Of a DNA stretch of 64,000 nt, positions 35,492 to 45,096 are shown in pieces (position 1 is the stretch's first letter; each line of letters opens with the position of its first letter). The stretch is from Maribellus maritimus (GTDB lineage: Bacteria > Bacteroidota > Bacteroidia > Bacteroidales > Prolixibacteraceae). The stretch lies in the NCBI RefSeq assembly GCF_022267315.1, contig NZ_JAIKLE010000009.1:1-64000 (forward strand). The letters run 5' to 3'. Under the pieces are notes generated by a model that had not been told where the DNA came from, ran no database searches, and saw only the letters and a list, made by a program, of their open reading frames with translations. Both the position numbers and the translations under genes were made by a program.

Positions 35492-35940
35492 TCATTCGAG
35501 GTTAAACCCGGCATGGCTAACAACGGCTCCCCAAACAGAGTTTGCTTTTCTTTTACAGATAAAAAATAAACGGCTAACGAAAAACATACCAACAACCCAA
35601 ATCAGAGCCCCGAAGGAATAGGAAATTCCACTTTTCGTCAATAAAAACCAGCCCGAAATGAGATATGTGAATGAGTACAAAATCCACGCTGTCGGCCACC
35701 AAAGCTTTTTCCTTCGCCTACTGATTTGGCGAAGGCACCGCGAACTACATCTCGGAAAAACAGTTCCTCACCAACAGGACTAAAAATCATTATCATCTCG
35801 ATGGAACTGTAACCTCCGGCTACATTAGCCTGCAAAACCAAAATAAACCGGGGAACACAAAGAAGCAAAATCAGGAGAATTCCAAATTTCCAGTTGAATT
35901 TGAAAATTTTGCTCCACGTTTGTCTCAGTTCTATTTTCAT
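35492..35940 (-). pseudogene. CPBP intramembrane protease, frameshifted
   Basis: Two overlapping minus frames together make one CPBP (CAAX protease/bacteriocin-processing) protein. Frame A (from 35940) gives two helices and the EExxxR motif (VGEELFFRDVVRG), then turns into a nonsense tail. Frame B continues with RQISRRRKKLWWPTAWILYS, more helices and the HAGFN motif near the end (stop at 35492). The switch lies near 35725-35740, beside an 8-bp inverted repeat. Members cleave prenylated or signal-like proteins in the membrane. As read here the gene is broken unless sequencing error or recoding applies. Confidence 0.75.
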
Positions 35941-35959
35941 GATTCGATTAACACATGTT

Positions 35960-36343
35960 TTATGAAAATAATAAACTGAACCGGGGTAAAAATATAAAGC
36001 CGCCTGTAGTTACTGCAACAATAGCGGCGACTAAAACAGCTGCAGCTGCAATATCTTTTACTTTTCCAATTTTTTCATTTTGACCGGGAGAAACAAAATC
36101 GGCAAGGTTTTCTACTGCCGTGTTCAGAATTTCAGTAATAATCACAAAAGCTATCGCAAAAATAAGCGCCAGCCACTCAAAACAAGATAACTGTGCAAAA
36201 AGTCCCGAGACAATAACTAAAATAGTTGCCAGCAGATGAATGCGGAAATTGTGTTCCTCTTTTGCAAAAATTTTCAAACCGCGAAATGCATAAACAAAAC
36301 TTTGGATTCGCCCGGGAAAGGAAAACTTTTTATGATTTTTCAT
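35960..36343 (-). CDS. Diacylglycerol/undecaprenol kinase (DgkA family)
   Basis: The frame opens at 36418, but the ATG at 36343 (MKNHKKFSFPGRIQSFVYAF) gives a normal 127-residue product. Amphipathic start (AFRGLKIFAKEEHNFRIHL), three membrane helices and the active-site motif ITEILNTAVENLAD are those of the DgkA family. In Gram-negative Bacteroidota these small kinases recycle diacylglycerol or undecaprenol at the inner membrane. Start choice is based on family length. Confidence 0.88.
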   Translation of the reverse strand: MKNHKKFSFPGRIQSFVYAFRGLKIFAKEEHNFRIHLLATILVIVSGLFAQLSCFEWLALIFAIAFVIITEILNTAVENLADFVSPGQNEKIGKVKDIAAAAVLVAAIVAVTTGGFIFLPRFSLLFS

Positions 36344-36513
36344 TTTGAGGTTATTTTTTATAAACACAAATGTAAAAGAATAATAATGAATAATCATGTC
36401 AAATACAGCGCGTAACAATTTATTCGGTATTAAAATCCCTGGTATCCGTTCTGATCTCCCACTTTTCCTAATTCTTTTTTATCTTTATCCGCTTTCAAAC
36501 AAATTATCAATCC

Positions 36514-37983
36514 ATGATCATCGTTTTTGTAGCCTATATTATTGTATTAATCGGAATTGTTGCTTATTCAGCACGCCGTTCAAAAACCAATGACGACTTC
36601 GTTTTAGGTGGAAAAAAAATCTCAGGTTTTTCACTGGCATTGTCTGAGCGTGCAACCGGCGAATCGGCCTGGTTGCTGCTGGGATTGACCGGAATTGCCT
36701 ATTCTGAAGGGATGGCAGCCATTTGGATTGCAATTGGATGCGTTTCGGGCATTCTTTTTTTGTGGACATTTTTGGCTGAGCCTTTGCAAAAACTAACGGC
36801 TGAAACAGGGGCACTAACTGTTCCCGGACTTTTTTCTAAAAAATTTAAAGGAACTCAACGCAGTTTTGGAATTTTGTCGTCGCTAATTATCATTTTCTTT
36901 TTTGTGCTCTATATTGCAGCTCAATTTAGTGGAGCGGGTAAAATATTTAACGACACCTTTAACATAGACCCTTTCTGGGGGATGGTTATTGGTTCGGCTC
37001 TGGTAACAGTTTATACAATGCTGGGCGGATTTATTACCGTCGTTGCTACGGACGCTTTTCAGGCTGTGTTGATGGTGGTAACCTGTGTTGTGCTTCCCAT
37101 TGTTGCTTTAGGAATTGCCGCCACTTATAACATCAGTATCGCTGAGGCGATGGCTAATGCCGATTATTTTGTTCCGCTGAACAGCACCTCTGTAAAACAA
37201 GCTACAGGTGGATTACTGATTGTAAACGGATTGAGCTGGGCATTTGGTTATACCGGACAACCGCAACTACTCACCCGAATGATGGCAATGCGCAATAAAA
37301 AGGAAACTCGCCAGAGTCGCTGGCTTGCTGTTATCTGGACACTTCTGGCTTATATCGGTGCTTTTATGATTGGAATTATCGGTTATAAGTTAGTTGTGGC
37401 AGGCGCTTTGGGTGATGCTGCATCGAGTGTTGCCAACGATGCAGAGAAAATTCTGCCGGCGATGGTCATGACCTTGTTAAACCCGATTTTAGCCGGGATT
37501 TTACTTTCAGGCGCTGTGTCTGCTATGATGTCAACCGCTTCTTCACAATTGATGGTGGTTTCCTCGTCGATGACCGAAGATTTTTATCTCCATGTAACCC
37601 GGCGGAAAATTGAAGAAAAAAGAATGCTGGCGTTAAATAAGATCTTGACTCTTGTTGTTGGACTGGTTGGTTTTCTGTTGGCAATTACCATGGAGGATAC
37701 GGTTTACGGATTGGTTTCGTATGCATGGAGCGGAATTGGTGCTTCATTCGGACCTGCGATTGTTTTGCTTATTTTTTGGAAAAAGTTTTCGCGGGCAGGT
37801 GTTTTTGCCAGCCTGATTACGGGCACGTTATCGGCAGTGATTTGGAAAACCTGGCTTGCTGATCCAACAGGAGTTTCCGAGCGTTTGGCAAGCTATCTGT
37901 TGGCGCTTTTTATGGCTATTTTGTTCAGTTTGCTTGTGCCAGAAAAAGCCCCCAGAAATGCTAGTCAAATTTCAACGAAATAA
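36514..37983 (+). CDS. putP: Sodium/proline symporter (SSS family)
   Basis: The 489-residue protein has about 13 hydrophobic helices and the solute:sodium symporter pattern. Helix 2 has the block LSERATGESAWLLLGLTG typical of PutP. MLGGFITVVATDAFQAVLM and SSQLMVVSSSMTEDFYL provide the sodium-site serines. It should import proline with Na+ at the inner membrane. It is divergent from the DgkA gene and has no operon partner. Confidence 0.88.
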   Translation: MIIVFVAYIIVLIGIVAYSARRSKTNDDFVLGGKKISGFSLALSERATGESAWLLLGLTGIAYSEGMAAIWIAIGCVSGILFLWTFLAEPLQKLTAETGALTVPGLFSKKFKGTQRSFGILSSLIIIFFFVLYIAAQFSGAGKIFNDTFNIDPFWGMVIGSALVTVYTMLGGFITVVATDAFQAVLMVVTCVVLPIVALGIAATYNISIAEAMANADYFVPLNSTSVKQATGGLLIVNGLSWAFGYTGQPQLLTRMMAMRNKKETRQSRWLAVIWTLLAYIGAFMIGIIGYKLVVAGALGDAASSVANDAEKILPAMVMTLLNPILAGILLSGAVSAMMSTASSQLMVVSSSMTEDFYLHVTRRKIEEKRMLALNKILTLVVGLVGFLLAITMEDTVYGLVSYAWSGIGASFGPAIVLLIFWKKFSRAGVFASLITGTLSAVIWKTWLADPTGVSERLASYLLALFMAILFSLLVPEKAPRNASQISTK

Positions 37984-38026
37984 CAGTCTTTACATCAAAT
38001 CTTATATCAACTGGAATTCGATAATT

Positions 38027-39310
38027 CTATTCTGATTTTTTAGCAGAAACCATTTCACCCAGTTCATGCTTGTCAAAATTATTGTCAATAAGTTTAGGCT
38101 GAAGTCCATCGGGATGTATGTAAATAGCAGCCTTTTGAGTTCCGGCAGAATTCTTAAACGAATTTTTTTTCAATACCAAATCTTTGGCCGGAGAATTGAC
38201 TGAAAATCCATAACCGCCACCATTTATTCCGTTGTTTTCAATTATGTTTTTTACAAAAGTATTTCGGTGCGGTGCATTGGCTTCCCGTTCGCCGCGCAAA
38301 TGAACACCATCGCTTTTGTTGTCGAAAATATGATTATTTTCAAAAAGGACGTCGACATCTTTGTGCCCGGTGCAAATGCCAAAGCGTCCGTTACTATGAA
38401 ATTGATTGCCTGTGACCTTACTTTGATAAACCCGCCAACAAATAAATAGTCCATCCTGATCGTTATTATGTACATCGTTATTAGCAATTACCGAAAACGG
38501 AGACCCGGTTCCGGGATGCAGCCCCGTATTTCCACTTCCCGAAATTTCGCTGTTTTTTATGGTAATATTTTCAGTGATCTGCCAACTTATTCCTTCTCCG
38601 TTAAAATCTTTAACATGCACATTGTCAACTGTTATCTTTTGAGATCTCAAAATAAGGATTCCGGCGCTATTGCAACCATCGGCAAAAAAGTTTTCATCAC
38701 GGTTTCCATCAGCTGTTAAGTTTGATATTTCTGCATTTTCTGCATCTAACACCTCAATAACCGACGAAGCATTGGAAACCAATCCGTTCTTGTCAGATCG
38801 ATAGTCGCGAATCAGTCCTTTATCGATATATATCACATTGTCAACAATGTCTGTAATATATGCCGTTGATACGTTCCAGCAACTGCTGTTGTCTGCATCA
38901 GTAACCTGAACTTTCATTCCAACTTCAAAATCATCTGCATTTTCTACTGTAATTTTTAATTCTCCATAATCGGCATCAACCGTGAAGTTTGTTTGCACAC
39001 CTTCTGCTCTTTTTAAAATCGTCTCCTTTCCGGAACCGGTAAGTTTTACATTCGACTTTAACCGCACCGGTGCAACAATATTATACGTGCCGGAAGCAAG
39101 TTTTACCACTCCTCCGGTTTTAGCTACATAGTCAACAGCGAACTGAATGGATTGATTGTTGAATCCCTGAACATCAGCATCTTTTCCTCCGACAGTTATT
39201 TCACGACCGGCAATTTTTGGGGTTACCAGGGCATCCGCTTGAGGAGATTGAGCCCAGGCTGTTACAACCAAAGAAAAACTAAAAAGCGACAGGAAAAATA
39301 TTGTTTTCAT
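38027..39310 (-). CDS. Secreted right-handed beta-helix protein
   Basis: The 427-residue protein has a signal peptide (residues 1-20, AWAQ). From about residue 45 it has an edge cap (IQFAVDYVAKTGGVVKLASG) followed by parallel beta-helix turns with N-ladder motifs (VHVKDFNGEGISWQITENIT, ADGCNSAGILILRSQKITV, NDVHNNDQDGLFICWRV). This is the fold of pectate lyases and NosD-like proteins. No lyase triad is evident, so the activity is unknown; glycan binding or cleavage outside the cell is likely. It stands alone. Confidence 0.82.
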   Translation of the reverse strand: MKTIFFLSLFSFSLVVTAWAQSPQADALVTPKIAGREITVGGKDADVQGFNNQSIQFAVDYVAKTGGVVKLASGTYNIVAPVRLKSNVKLTGSGKETILKRAEGVQTNFTVDADYGELKITVENADDFEVGMKVQVTDADNSSCWNVSTAYITDIVDNVIYIDKGLIRDYRSDKNGLVSNASSVIEVLDAENAEISNLTADGNRDENFFADGCNSAGILILRSQKITVDNVHVKDFNGEGISWQITENITIKNSEISGSGNTGLHPGTGSPFSVIANNDVHNNDQDGLFICWRVYQSKVTGNQFHSNGRFGICTGHKDVDVLFENNHIFDNKSDGVHLRGEREANAPHRNTFVKNIIENNGINGGGYGFSVNSPAKDLVLKKNSFKNSAGTQKAAIYIHPDGLQPKLIDNNFDKHELGEMVSAKKSE

Positions 39311-39800
39311 TTTTAAAAGGTTCTAGTAAGCTGGTTTAAAATTATTGGTTAGTTTTTACAAATTTGTAAAAGTTAAACCGTAACGGAAGATAAATGTTTA
39401 ATTAGCTAAAAACAAGTGTTAATACAAAAACTATAATTTTACTCGATGAAAAAATGATAGATACAATTGCGGAATATCTGAAAACATAGGCCCTGAGACG
39501 AAAATCATTCAATAGAGTGTAAACCCTGTTTCGAGTACTTTTCAAAAGTTTAAGTTCTCTTTCTATTCTTGCCATTCCCGTTGGGTAAAGAGTTAAAAAC
39601 GAACTAAAAAATTGGAAATCGGAAAAATTAAATCGATATAGAAATGAAAAAAATGCCTGGAAAATGCTTCAAAAAGATGGAGACAAAATAAGGCAAATGG
39701 TAAAGTTTAATTCAAGTAAAGCCCTTTAACGTTTCTTAAACTAAAATCGTCATGGTTCAAAAAAATATTATATTATCTTCGTACGCGCTGATTTTATACA
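39311..39800. other. Intergenic region with weak gene remnant
   Basis: No intact gene. A start-less frame at 39589-39729 encodes 46 protein-like residues (LKNWKSEKLNRYRNEKNAWK, MLQKDGDKIRQMV) ending in TAA and may be the tail of a decayed gene. The promoter of the SDR gene lies at the right end. Confidence 0.4.
39774..39781 (+). promoter_or_regulatory. Probable promoter of the SDR-VOC pair (TATCTTCG)
   Basis: One mismatch from TAnnTTTG, 19 bp before the ATG at 39801. It implies a very short leader. Confidence 0.45.
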
Positions 39801-40595
39801 ATGCAATTTAATAAAAAAACTATTTGGATAACCGGGGCATCCTCTGGAATTGGAAAGGCTATTGCTTTAAAAATTTCGAAGGAAAAATCACATCTTATTC
39901 TCTCTGGAAGAAATAAGGAGGAGCTTGAAAATGTCGCACTTGTTTGTAAACAAAACGGTAGTGAAACGACTGTTTTACCTTTCGATTTAGGCGACGAAAA
40001 GTCGGTTGAAGAGGCAGTAAATAAAGTGTTTTCTAAAGATATTAATATCGATGCACTTTACCATTTCGGCGGAATCAGTCAACGTTCTTTTGTAAGTGAA
40101 ACCCCTTTGTTTGTAGATCGTAGAATATTTGAAGTCAATTATTTTGGGACGATCGCGCTTACCAAAGCCATTCTTCCTAAAATGATTCAAAGCGGAGGAG
40201 GACATCTTGCGGTTACCTCAAGTATCGTAGGAAAATTTGGGTTTCCGTATCGTTCTTCCTATTCGGCGTCGAAACATGCTTTACATGGTTTTTTTGAAAG
40301 TTTGCGCGCCGAAAATGTGCAAAATAACATAAAGGTTTCAATCATTATTCCGGGACGCATAAAAACAAACATTTCAGTAAATGCCATAAATAAAGAGGGA
40401 AAAACACACGCAACAATGGATGACGGGCAGAATAAAGGAATGTCGGCAGAGAAATCAGCTAAAATTATCTGCAAGAAATTGAAACGCGAGAAAAAAGAAA
40501 TACTGGTGGGAGGAAAAGAAATAATTATGGTTCATATAAGGAGATTCCTTCCAGTTTTATATTACAGGTTGTCGTCAAGAGTAAAACCTTTGTAA
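39801..40595 (+). CDS. Short-chain dehydrogenase/reductase
   Basis: The 264-residue protein is a classical SDR. It has TGASSGIG at 11-18 for NAD(P) binding, catalytic Ser140/141 (AVTSSIVG) and Y154-x3-K158 (SYSASKHA). The C-terminus has a hydrophobic stretch (VHIRRFLPVLYYRL) like DltE/11-beta-HSD-type members that work near membranes. A two-domain VOC protein gene follows 22 bp downstream, so they probably form an operon. The substrate is unknown. Confidence 0.9.
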   Translation: MQFNKKTIWITGASSGIGKAIALKISKEKSHLILSGRNKEELENVALVCKQNGSETTVLPFDLGDEKSVEEAVNKVFSKDINIDALYHFGGISQRSFVSETPLFVDRRIFEVNYFGTIALTKAILPKMIQSGGGHLAVTSSIVGKFGFPYRSSYSASKHALHGFFESLRAENVQNNIKVSIIIPGRIKTNISVNAINKEGKTHATMDDGQNKGMSAEKSAKIICKKLKREKKEILVGGKEIIMVHIRRFLPVLYYRLSSRVKPL

Positions 40596-40617
40596 TACGA
40601 TTTTAAGAAAGTAAAAC

Positions 40618-41685
40618 ATGGTAGTAAAAATTAACGGAATACAACAGTTGGGGGTTGGAGTTGAAGATGTTCACGAAGCCTGGAAGTGGTACAGAGAACA
40701 TTTTTCGATGGACATACGAATGTTTGAAGACGAAGCGGTGGCGGAGTTAATGCTGGCCCATACCGATGGTAAACCAAGAGCCAGACATGCTGTTCTTGCG
40801 CTTAATATGAGAGGTGGCGGAGGTTTTGAAATTTGGCAGCATAAAGGGAAAAAACCTAAAACTGCCGATTTTGAAATACAGCTGGGGGATTTGGGCATTA
40901 ATGTGGGGAAGATAAAAACTGACAGTGTAAAATCCGCTTACAAGAAGTTTTCCGACGAAGGTTTGGATTTACTTACCAAAATAAAAAAAGATCCTGCAGG
41001 CAATGATCATTTCTACATGAAAGACATTTATGGCAATATGTGGGAAATAAAAAATCAAAAGGAAGTCTTCAGAAAAAAAGAGAAATCGGTTAGCGGAGGA
41101 GTTTTGGGCGCTGTTATCGGTGTGAAAGATATGGAAGAAAGTCTTCCCGTTTACCAGGATATTCTACAGTACGACAAAGTTGTTTATGATAAAACCGGGG
41201 TTTTCGAAGATTTTAAGGGTATTAAAGGTGGAGATAAAAAATTCAGAAGAGTATTGTTAAAACATTCTGATGTCAAAAGTGGTGCTTTTAGTCCGTTTTT
41301 TGGCCAATCGGTTATTGAATTAGTACAGGCTATTGAACGGGAACCAAAAGATATTTATGAAGGAAGAATATGGGGAGACCCGGGTTTTATTCATCTTTGT
41401 TTTGACATAAACGGAATGGACGCATTCAGAGAAAAAGTAAAGGGAATGGGACATCCGTTTACCGTTGACAGTGCAAAAGCTCTGGAGTCTTTTGATATGG
41501 GTGAAGCAGCAGGCAATTTTGCCTATATTCAGGCGCCGGAAGGAACGCTGATTGAATTTGTGGAAACCCATAGAATCCCTCTTATGAAAAAGCTGAACTG
41601 GTATCTCGATTTCAGAAAAAGAGGAAACCATCCCCTACCCAATTGGATGTTAAAATTGTTTCGCTTTAAACGTGTGAAAAAATAA
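40618..41685 (+). CDS. Two-domain VOC (glyoxalase-like) protein
   Basis: The 355-residue protein contains two vicinal-oxygen-chelate domains. The first is at about residues 1-145 (INGIQQLGVGVEDVHEAWKW, HFYMKDIYGNMWEI). The second is at about 160-330 (GAVIGVKDMEESLPVYQDIL, FAYIQAPEGTLIEFVETHRI). Metal-ligand Glu residues end both domains. Such proteins are dioxygenases, isomerases or glyoxalases. It follows the SDR gene closely, suggesting one small-molecule pathway that I cannot name. Confidence 0.85.
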   Translation: MVVKINGIQQLGVGVEDVHEAWKWYREHFSMDIRMFEDEAVAELMLAHTDGKPRARHAVLALNMRGGGGFEIWQHKGKKPKTADFEIQLGDLGINVGKIKTDSVKSAYKKFSDEGLDLLTKIKKDPAGNDHFYMKDIYGNMWEIKNQKEVFRKKEKSVSGGVLGAVIGVKDMEESLPVYQDILQYDKVVYDKTGVFEDFKGIKGGDKKFRRVLLKHSDVKSGAFSPFFGQSVIELVQAIEREPKDIYEGRIWGDPGFIHLCFDINGMDAFREKVKGMGHPFTVDSAKALESFDMGEAAGNFAYIQAPEGTLIEFVETHRIPLMKKLNWYLDFRKRGNHPLPNWMLKLFRFKRVKK

Positions 41686-41714
41686 AAAGTCCGGTAGAAA
41701 TCATTCCGGACTTT
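41686..41714. terminator. Bidirectional terminator between VOC and aldose epimerase genes
   Basis: AAAGTCCGG pairs with CCGGACTTT across an 11-base loop between two convergent genes. Confidence 0.75.
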
Positions 41715-41736
41715 ACAATCTATTTTTATATTTTTT

Positions 41737-42864
41737 CTATTCCTTTACCGAGAATTTGTAAATCGTTGTAGAATTCAACTCCTCTCCTGGTTGTAACAAA
41801 GTAGAAGGAAAGTCAGGTTGATTCGGGCTATCGGGAAAATGTTGAGTTTCCAGACAAAAACCAGTACGTTTTGTATAAGCAACACCACTTTTGCCAATTT
41901 CAGTCCCTTTCAGATGATTGCCTGTATAAAGTTGAACTCCCGGTTCTGTAGTAAACACTTCCATATATCTCCCACTTTCCGGTTCAAAAGCACTGGCAGC
42001 AAAAGCAAGCTCGCCATCCTCTTTGTTGATTACATAGTTAAAATCGTAACCTGAACCATATTTTAGCATTTCATTGTCGGCGTCAATTCGCTCTCCAATA
42101 ACATGCGGTGTTGTAAAATCAAGTGCTGTTCCGCGAATATCAACAATCTCGCCGGTTGGTATCATTCCGGCATCAGCAACCGGTGTTGATTGATTGGCAT
42201 TAATAACCAAAACATGATCAAGAATATCGCCGTTCCCTTCACCTCGTAAATTAAAATAACTGTGGTTGGTTAAATTAAAATGGCAAGCTTTGTCTGTGGT
42301 TAACTTGTAATCTATTTTAAGCTCATTGTCGTCGGTCAACGTATAGGTCACACTTACTTTTTTGTTACCGGGAAAGCCAAATTCACCATCAGGACTTTCA
42401 AGACTAAAAACTGTAATGTTCCCGTTTTTTTCATAATCCCATACTTTGCGATACCAGCTATCGGGGCCAGAGTGCAAACACGCTTCTCCATTGTTTACAG
42501 GGAAATGATACGTTTCGTCTTCGATGGTAAATTGCGCATTTGCAATTCGGTTCGCGAACGGACCAACCACCGCTCCATGACTGGCTCCATACTGTTGGTA
42601 ATCATCTACCGATTTAAAACCCAGCATAACATCAGCATAATTTCCGTTTTTATCGGGCACATAAATCGATACAATTTTAGCACCATAGTTGGTTAACACA
42701 ACCACCATTCCATTGTCATTTTCCATTGTGAAAGCACGAGTTGTTTTTCCGTCAATAATACTTTCAAAATCAGATTTTTTGTAAGGCATTTCAATACTTT
42801 TTTGTTCTGAAGAATTACAGGCTGCAAAAAAGGCAATTAATAATATCAGGCTTAGGTTTTTCAT
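41737..42864 (-). CDS. galM: Aldose 1-epimerase (galactose mutarotase), lipoprotein
   Basis: The ATG at 42864 (MKNLSLILLIAFFAACNSSE) is preferred to one 6 bp upstream; Cys16 is the lipid-modified residue. The 375-residue enzyme has the galactose-mutarotase fold with catalytic His in NHSYFNLRG and base Glu in FCLETQHFPDSPN. It interconverts alpha and beta sugar anomers. Periplasmic placement by a lipid anchor is usual in Bacteroidota and suits glycan feeding. The gene is alone and convergent with the VOC gene. Confidence 0.94.
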   Translation of the reverse strand: MKNLSLILLIAFFAACNSSEQKSIEMPYKKSDFESIIDGKTTRAFTMENDNGMVVVLTNYGAKIVSIYVPDKNGNYADVMLGFKSVDDYQQYGASHGAVVGPFANRIANAQFTIEDETYHFPVNNGEACLHSGPDSWYRKVWDYEKNGNITVFSLESPDGEFGFPGNKKVSVTYTLTDDNELKIDYKLTTDKACHFNLTNHSYFNLRGEGNGDILDHVLVINANQSTPVADAGMIPTGEIVDIRGTALDFTTPHVIGERIDADNEMLKYGSGYDFNYVINKEDGELAFAASAFEPESGRYMEVFTTEPGVQLYTGNHLKGTEIGKSGVAYTKRTGFCLETQHFPDSPNQPDFPSTLLQPGEELNSTTIYKFSVKE

Positions 42865-43035
42865 AATCATTAAAAAATTTTGGATTAAAAATACAAAATA
42901 GCGTGAAATAGCCGGATAATTTCAAAAAAAGATCATTTTTTCATTCTTATTAAAAACGTTAATTAAACATACATTTAGCATAAATCTTTGATTGTTTCGC
43001 GGGAATGTTATTGATTTGTGTTTTAAAATTGAAAT

Positions 43036-44241
43036 ATGGAATCGATTCGGGAAATATACAAAATAGGTCATGGTCCTTCAAGCAGTCATACTATGGGGCC
43101 GAAAAAAGCGGCTGAACAATTTTTACAGAAAAATTCAGGCGCCAGTCGTTTTGCAATTACACTTTTCGGAAGTTTGGCTGCCACCGGGAAAGGCCATTTA
43201 ACAGATAAAGTCATCCAGGAGACCTTTAAAAACGAAAATTTTGAAATACTTTGGGAACCCAAAGTATTTTTACCCAAACATCCGAATGCGTTAAAATTTG
43301 CGGCTTTTAACGAAGAGAGTACATTGTTAGATGAATGGACTGCATACAGCATCGGAGGTGGTGCCATAATCGATGATTTTTCAGAAACGGAAACAAAGGA
43401 AATATACCCACACAAAAATATGGATGAAATCCTAAAATGGTGTAATTCCAACGGAAAACAGTTTTGGGAGTATGTAATCGAATATGAAGGTGAAGAAATC
43501 TGGTCGTTTTTGGAAGAAGTGTGGGATGTAATGGAATCGAGTATAAAAAATGGTCTTGAAAAAGATGGTGTTCTTCCTGGTGTTTTAAAACTTCCCCGAA
43601 AAGCGCAGTCGTTTTATTTAAAAGGGCAAAATTTTGCTACTCCTTTTAAACGAAGGTCGCAACTGTTTTCCTATGCTTTGGCGGTTTCTGAAGAAAATGC
43701 CTCGGGCGGTAAAATAGTGGCGGCGCCAACCTGTGGCGGAAGTGGTGTGCTCCCTGCTGTTCTGAAATATTTCAAAAAAGTATATAAAATTGAAAAAAAG
43801 GCCATATTAAGAGCTTTGGCTACTGCTGGTTTATTTGGTAACCTGGTTAAAACCAACGCGTCAATCTCAGGCGCTGAAGTTGGTTGCCAGGGAGAAGTCG
43901 GAACAGCCTGTGCAATGGCATCGGCAGCAGCTACACAATTGATGGGAGGAACAATCTATCAAATTGAATATTCGGCTGAAATGGGACTGGAACATCACCT
44001 GGGACTGACCTGCGATCCTGTTGCCGGACTTGTTCAGATTCCTTGTATTGAAAGAAATGCGTTTGCTGCCGAACGTGCAGTTTCACACAATACCTATGCA
44101 TTAATGTCAGATGGCCGCCATCGTATTAGTTTTGACGAGGTGGTTGAGACCATGTATACGACCGGAATAGATTTACAGAGCAATTATCGTGAGACTTCTT
44201 TGGGAGGACTGGCACGCTGGAGCGCTTCGCCAAAGTCATAA
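43036..44241 (+). CDS. sdaA: L-serine dehydratase (4Fe-4S, single chain)
   Basis: The 401-residue enzyme has the SDH beta domain start (IGHGPSSSHTMGPKKAAEQF) and the alpha domain with Cys residues for the iron-sulfur cluster (APTCGGSGVLPAVL, CQGEVGTAC, CDPVAGLVQIPCIER). It converts L-serine to pyruvate and ammonia in the cytoplasm and is oxygen-sensitive, in keeping with an anaerobic or microaerobic host. Its end overlaps the convergent lipoprotein gene by 6 bp. Confidence 0.94.
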   Translation: MESIREIYKIGHGPSSSHTMGPKKAAEQFLQKNSGASRFAITLFGSLAATGKGHLTDKVIQETFKNENFEILWEPKVFLPKHPNALKFAAFNEESTLLDEWTAYSIGGGAIIDDFSETETKEIYPHKNMDEILKWCNSNGKQFWEYVIEYEGEEIWSFLEEVWDVMESSIKNGLEKDGVLPGVLKLPRKAQSFYLKGQNFATPFKRRSQLFSYALAVSEENASGGKIVAAPTCGGSGVLPAVLKYFKKVYKIEKKAILRALATAGLFGNLVKTNASISGAEVGCQGEVGTACAMASAAATQLMGGTIYQIEYSAEMGLEHHLGLTCDPVAGLVQIPCIERNAFAAERAVSHNTYALMSDGRHRISFDEVVETMYTTGIDLQSNYRETSLGGLARWSASPKS

Positions 44242-45033
44242 TTCGGCAAAATTTTGGTTTTTATTGGGAAAATGAATTTTTATTTTGTCGCCTTCATGCC
44301 ATTTTTTGGCAATAAATGCATAATCCCCCGCAGGAGCAGTATATTTAACACCTTCAACAGTGACTGTCGCTCCGTCGGCCCAGCTTGGAATTAGAACAAA
44401 AACTTCAATATACCGGTTTTTTTCCATACTAAAACTTACGGAAATATCCCCTGAATCAGGGAAGTTGGTTTCTTGTTTTATTTTTACTTTGCCGTGTAGT
44501 GTGTGTTCATATTGAAGTTCAGCCGGAACAAAAAGATTGATATGAACGTGGTCTACATTTTTTGTAAATATGTATGAAGCTACTAAGTTTTCAATTTCTT
44601 CGGATTCGTCTTCTGTATTTGTTTTAAAACCGTTAAGAACGATATTCTCCATTTCTTCTGCATATTTTGCTTTGCCCGTAATTTCCATCAAAGTTCCGTT
44701 TATTTTAAACCACAAAACCGCATCATTCAAATTTAATTTTGAATGATTCATGTTTGCAGCAACTTCGTTCCAGGCTTTTTCAAAATTTTTGAGGTTAAAA
44801 TTTGAATCTTTGGAAAGATACATTTCCTGAAACCGGTTCAATTCTCTCAAATATTCGCCGGATCCCGCATATTCTTCGAAAGTTAAATTAGAATCTCTAT
44901 TGGATAACGCTAACTGCCCGGATATTTTCACCTGATCTAAAGTTACCTTTTCAGAAACCGGCTCAGGAAAACGATTTTCTCTACCACACGAAAGGAGAAA
45001 AAAAATAACGGATAAATACAAAAATCGATTCAT
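44236..45033 (-). CDS. Lipoprotein resembling the C-terminal half of GH127 enzymes
   Basis: The 265-residue protein has a lipobox with Cys16 (LLSC). The later part is a beta-sandwich with a block VLIPSWADGATVTVEGVKYT followed by GDYAFIAKKWHEGDKIKIHF. This resembles the C-terminal region of GH127 beta-L-arabinofuranosidases (IPSWA..G, W..GD). The alpha/alpha barrel with its catalytic Cys/Glu is absent, so it is not an active GH127 by itself. It lies 63 bp downstream of another exported gene; the pair may act on glycans. Confidence 0.7.
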   Translation of the reverse strand: MNRFLYLSVIFFLLSCGRENRFPEPVSEKVTLDQVKISGQLALSNRDSNLTFEEYAGSGEYLRELNRFQEMYLSKDSNFNLKNFEKAWNEVAANMNHSKLNLNDAVLWFKINGTLMEITGKAKYAEEMENIVLNGFKTNTEDESEEIENLVASYIFTKNVDHVHINLFVPAELQYEHTLHGKVKIKQETNFPDSGDISVSFSMEKNRYIEVFVLIPSWADGATVTVEGVKYTAPAGDYAFIAKKWHEGDKIKIHFPNKNQNFAEL

Positions 45034-45096
45034 GACAACTCAATTGTTCTGTTTCAGCATTAGTAACGTTATTCTACTGAATCGGTTCATCCGGGT

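Noticed and set aside
35344-35595. 83-codon minus frame overlapping the MFS and CPBP genes
   Set aside because: It overlaps both better-supported genes and encodes no recognisable domain.
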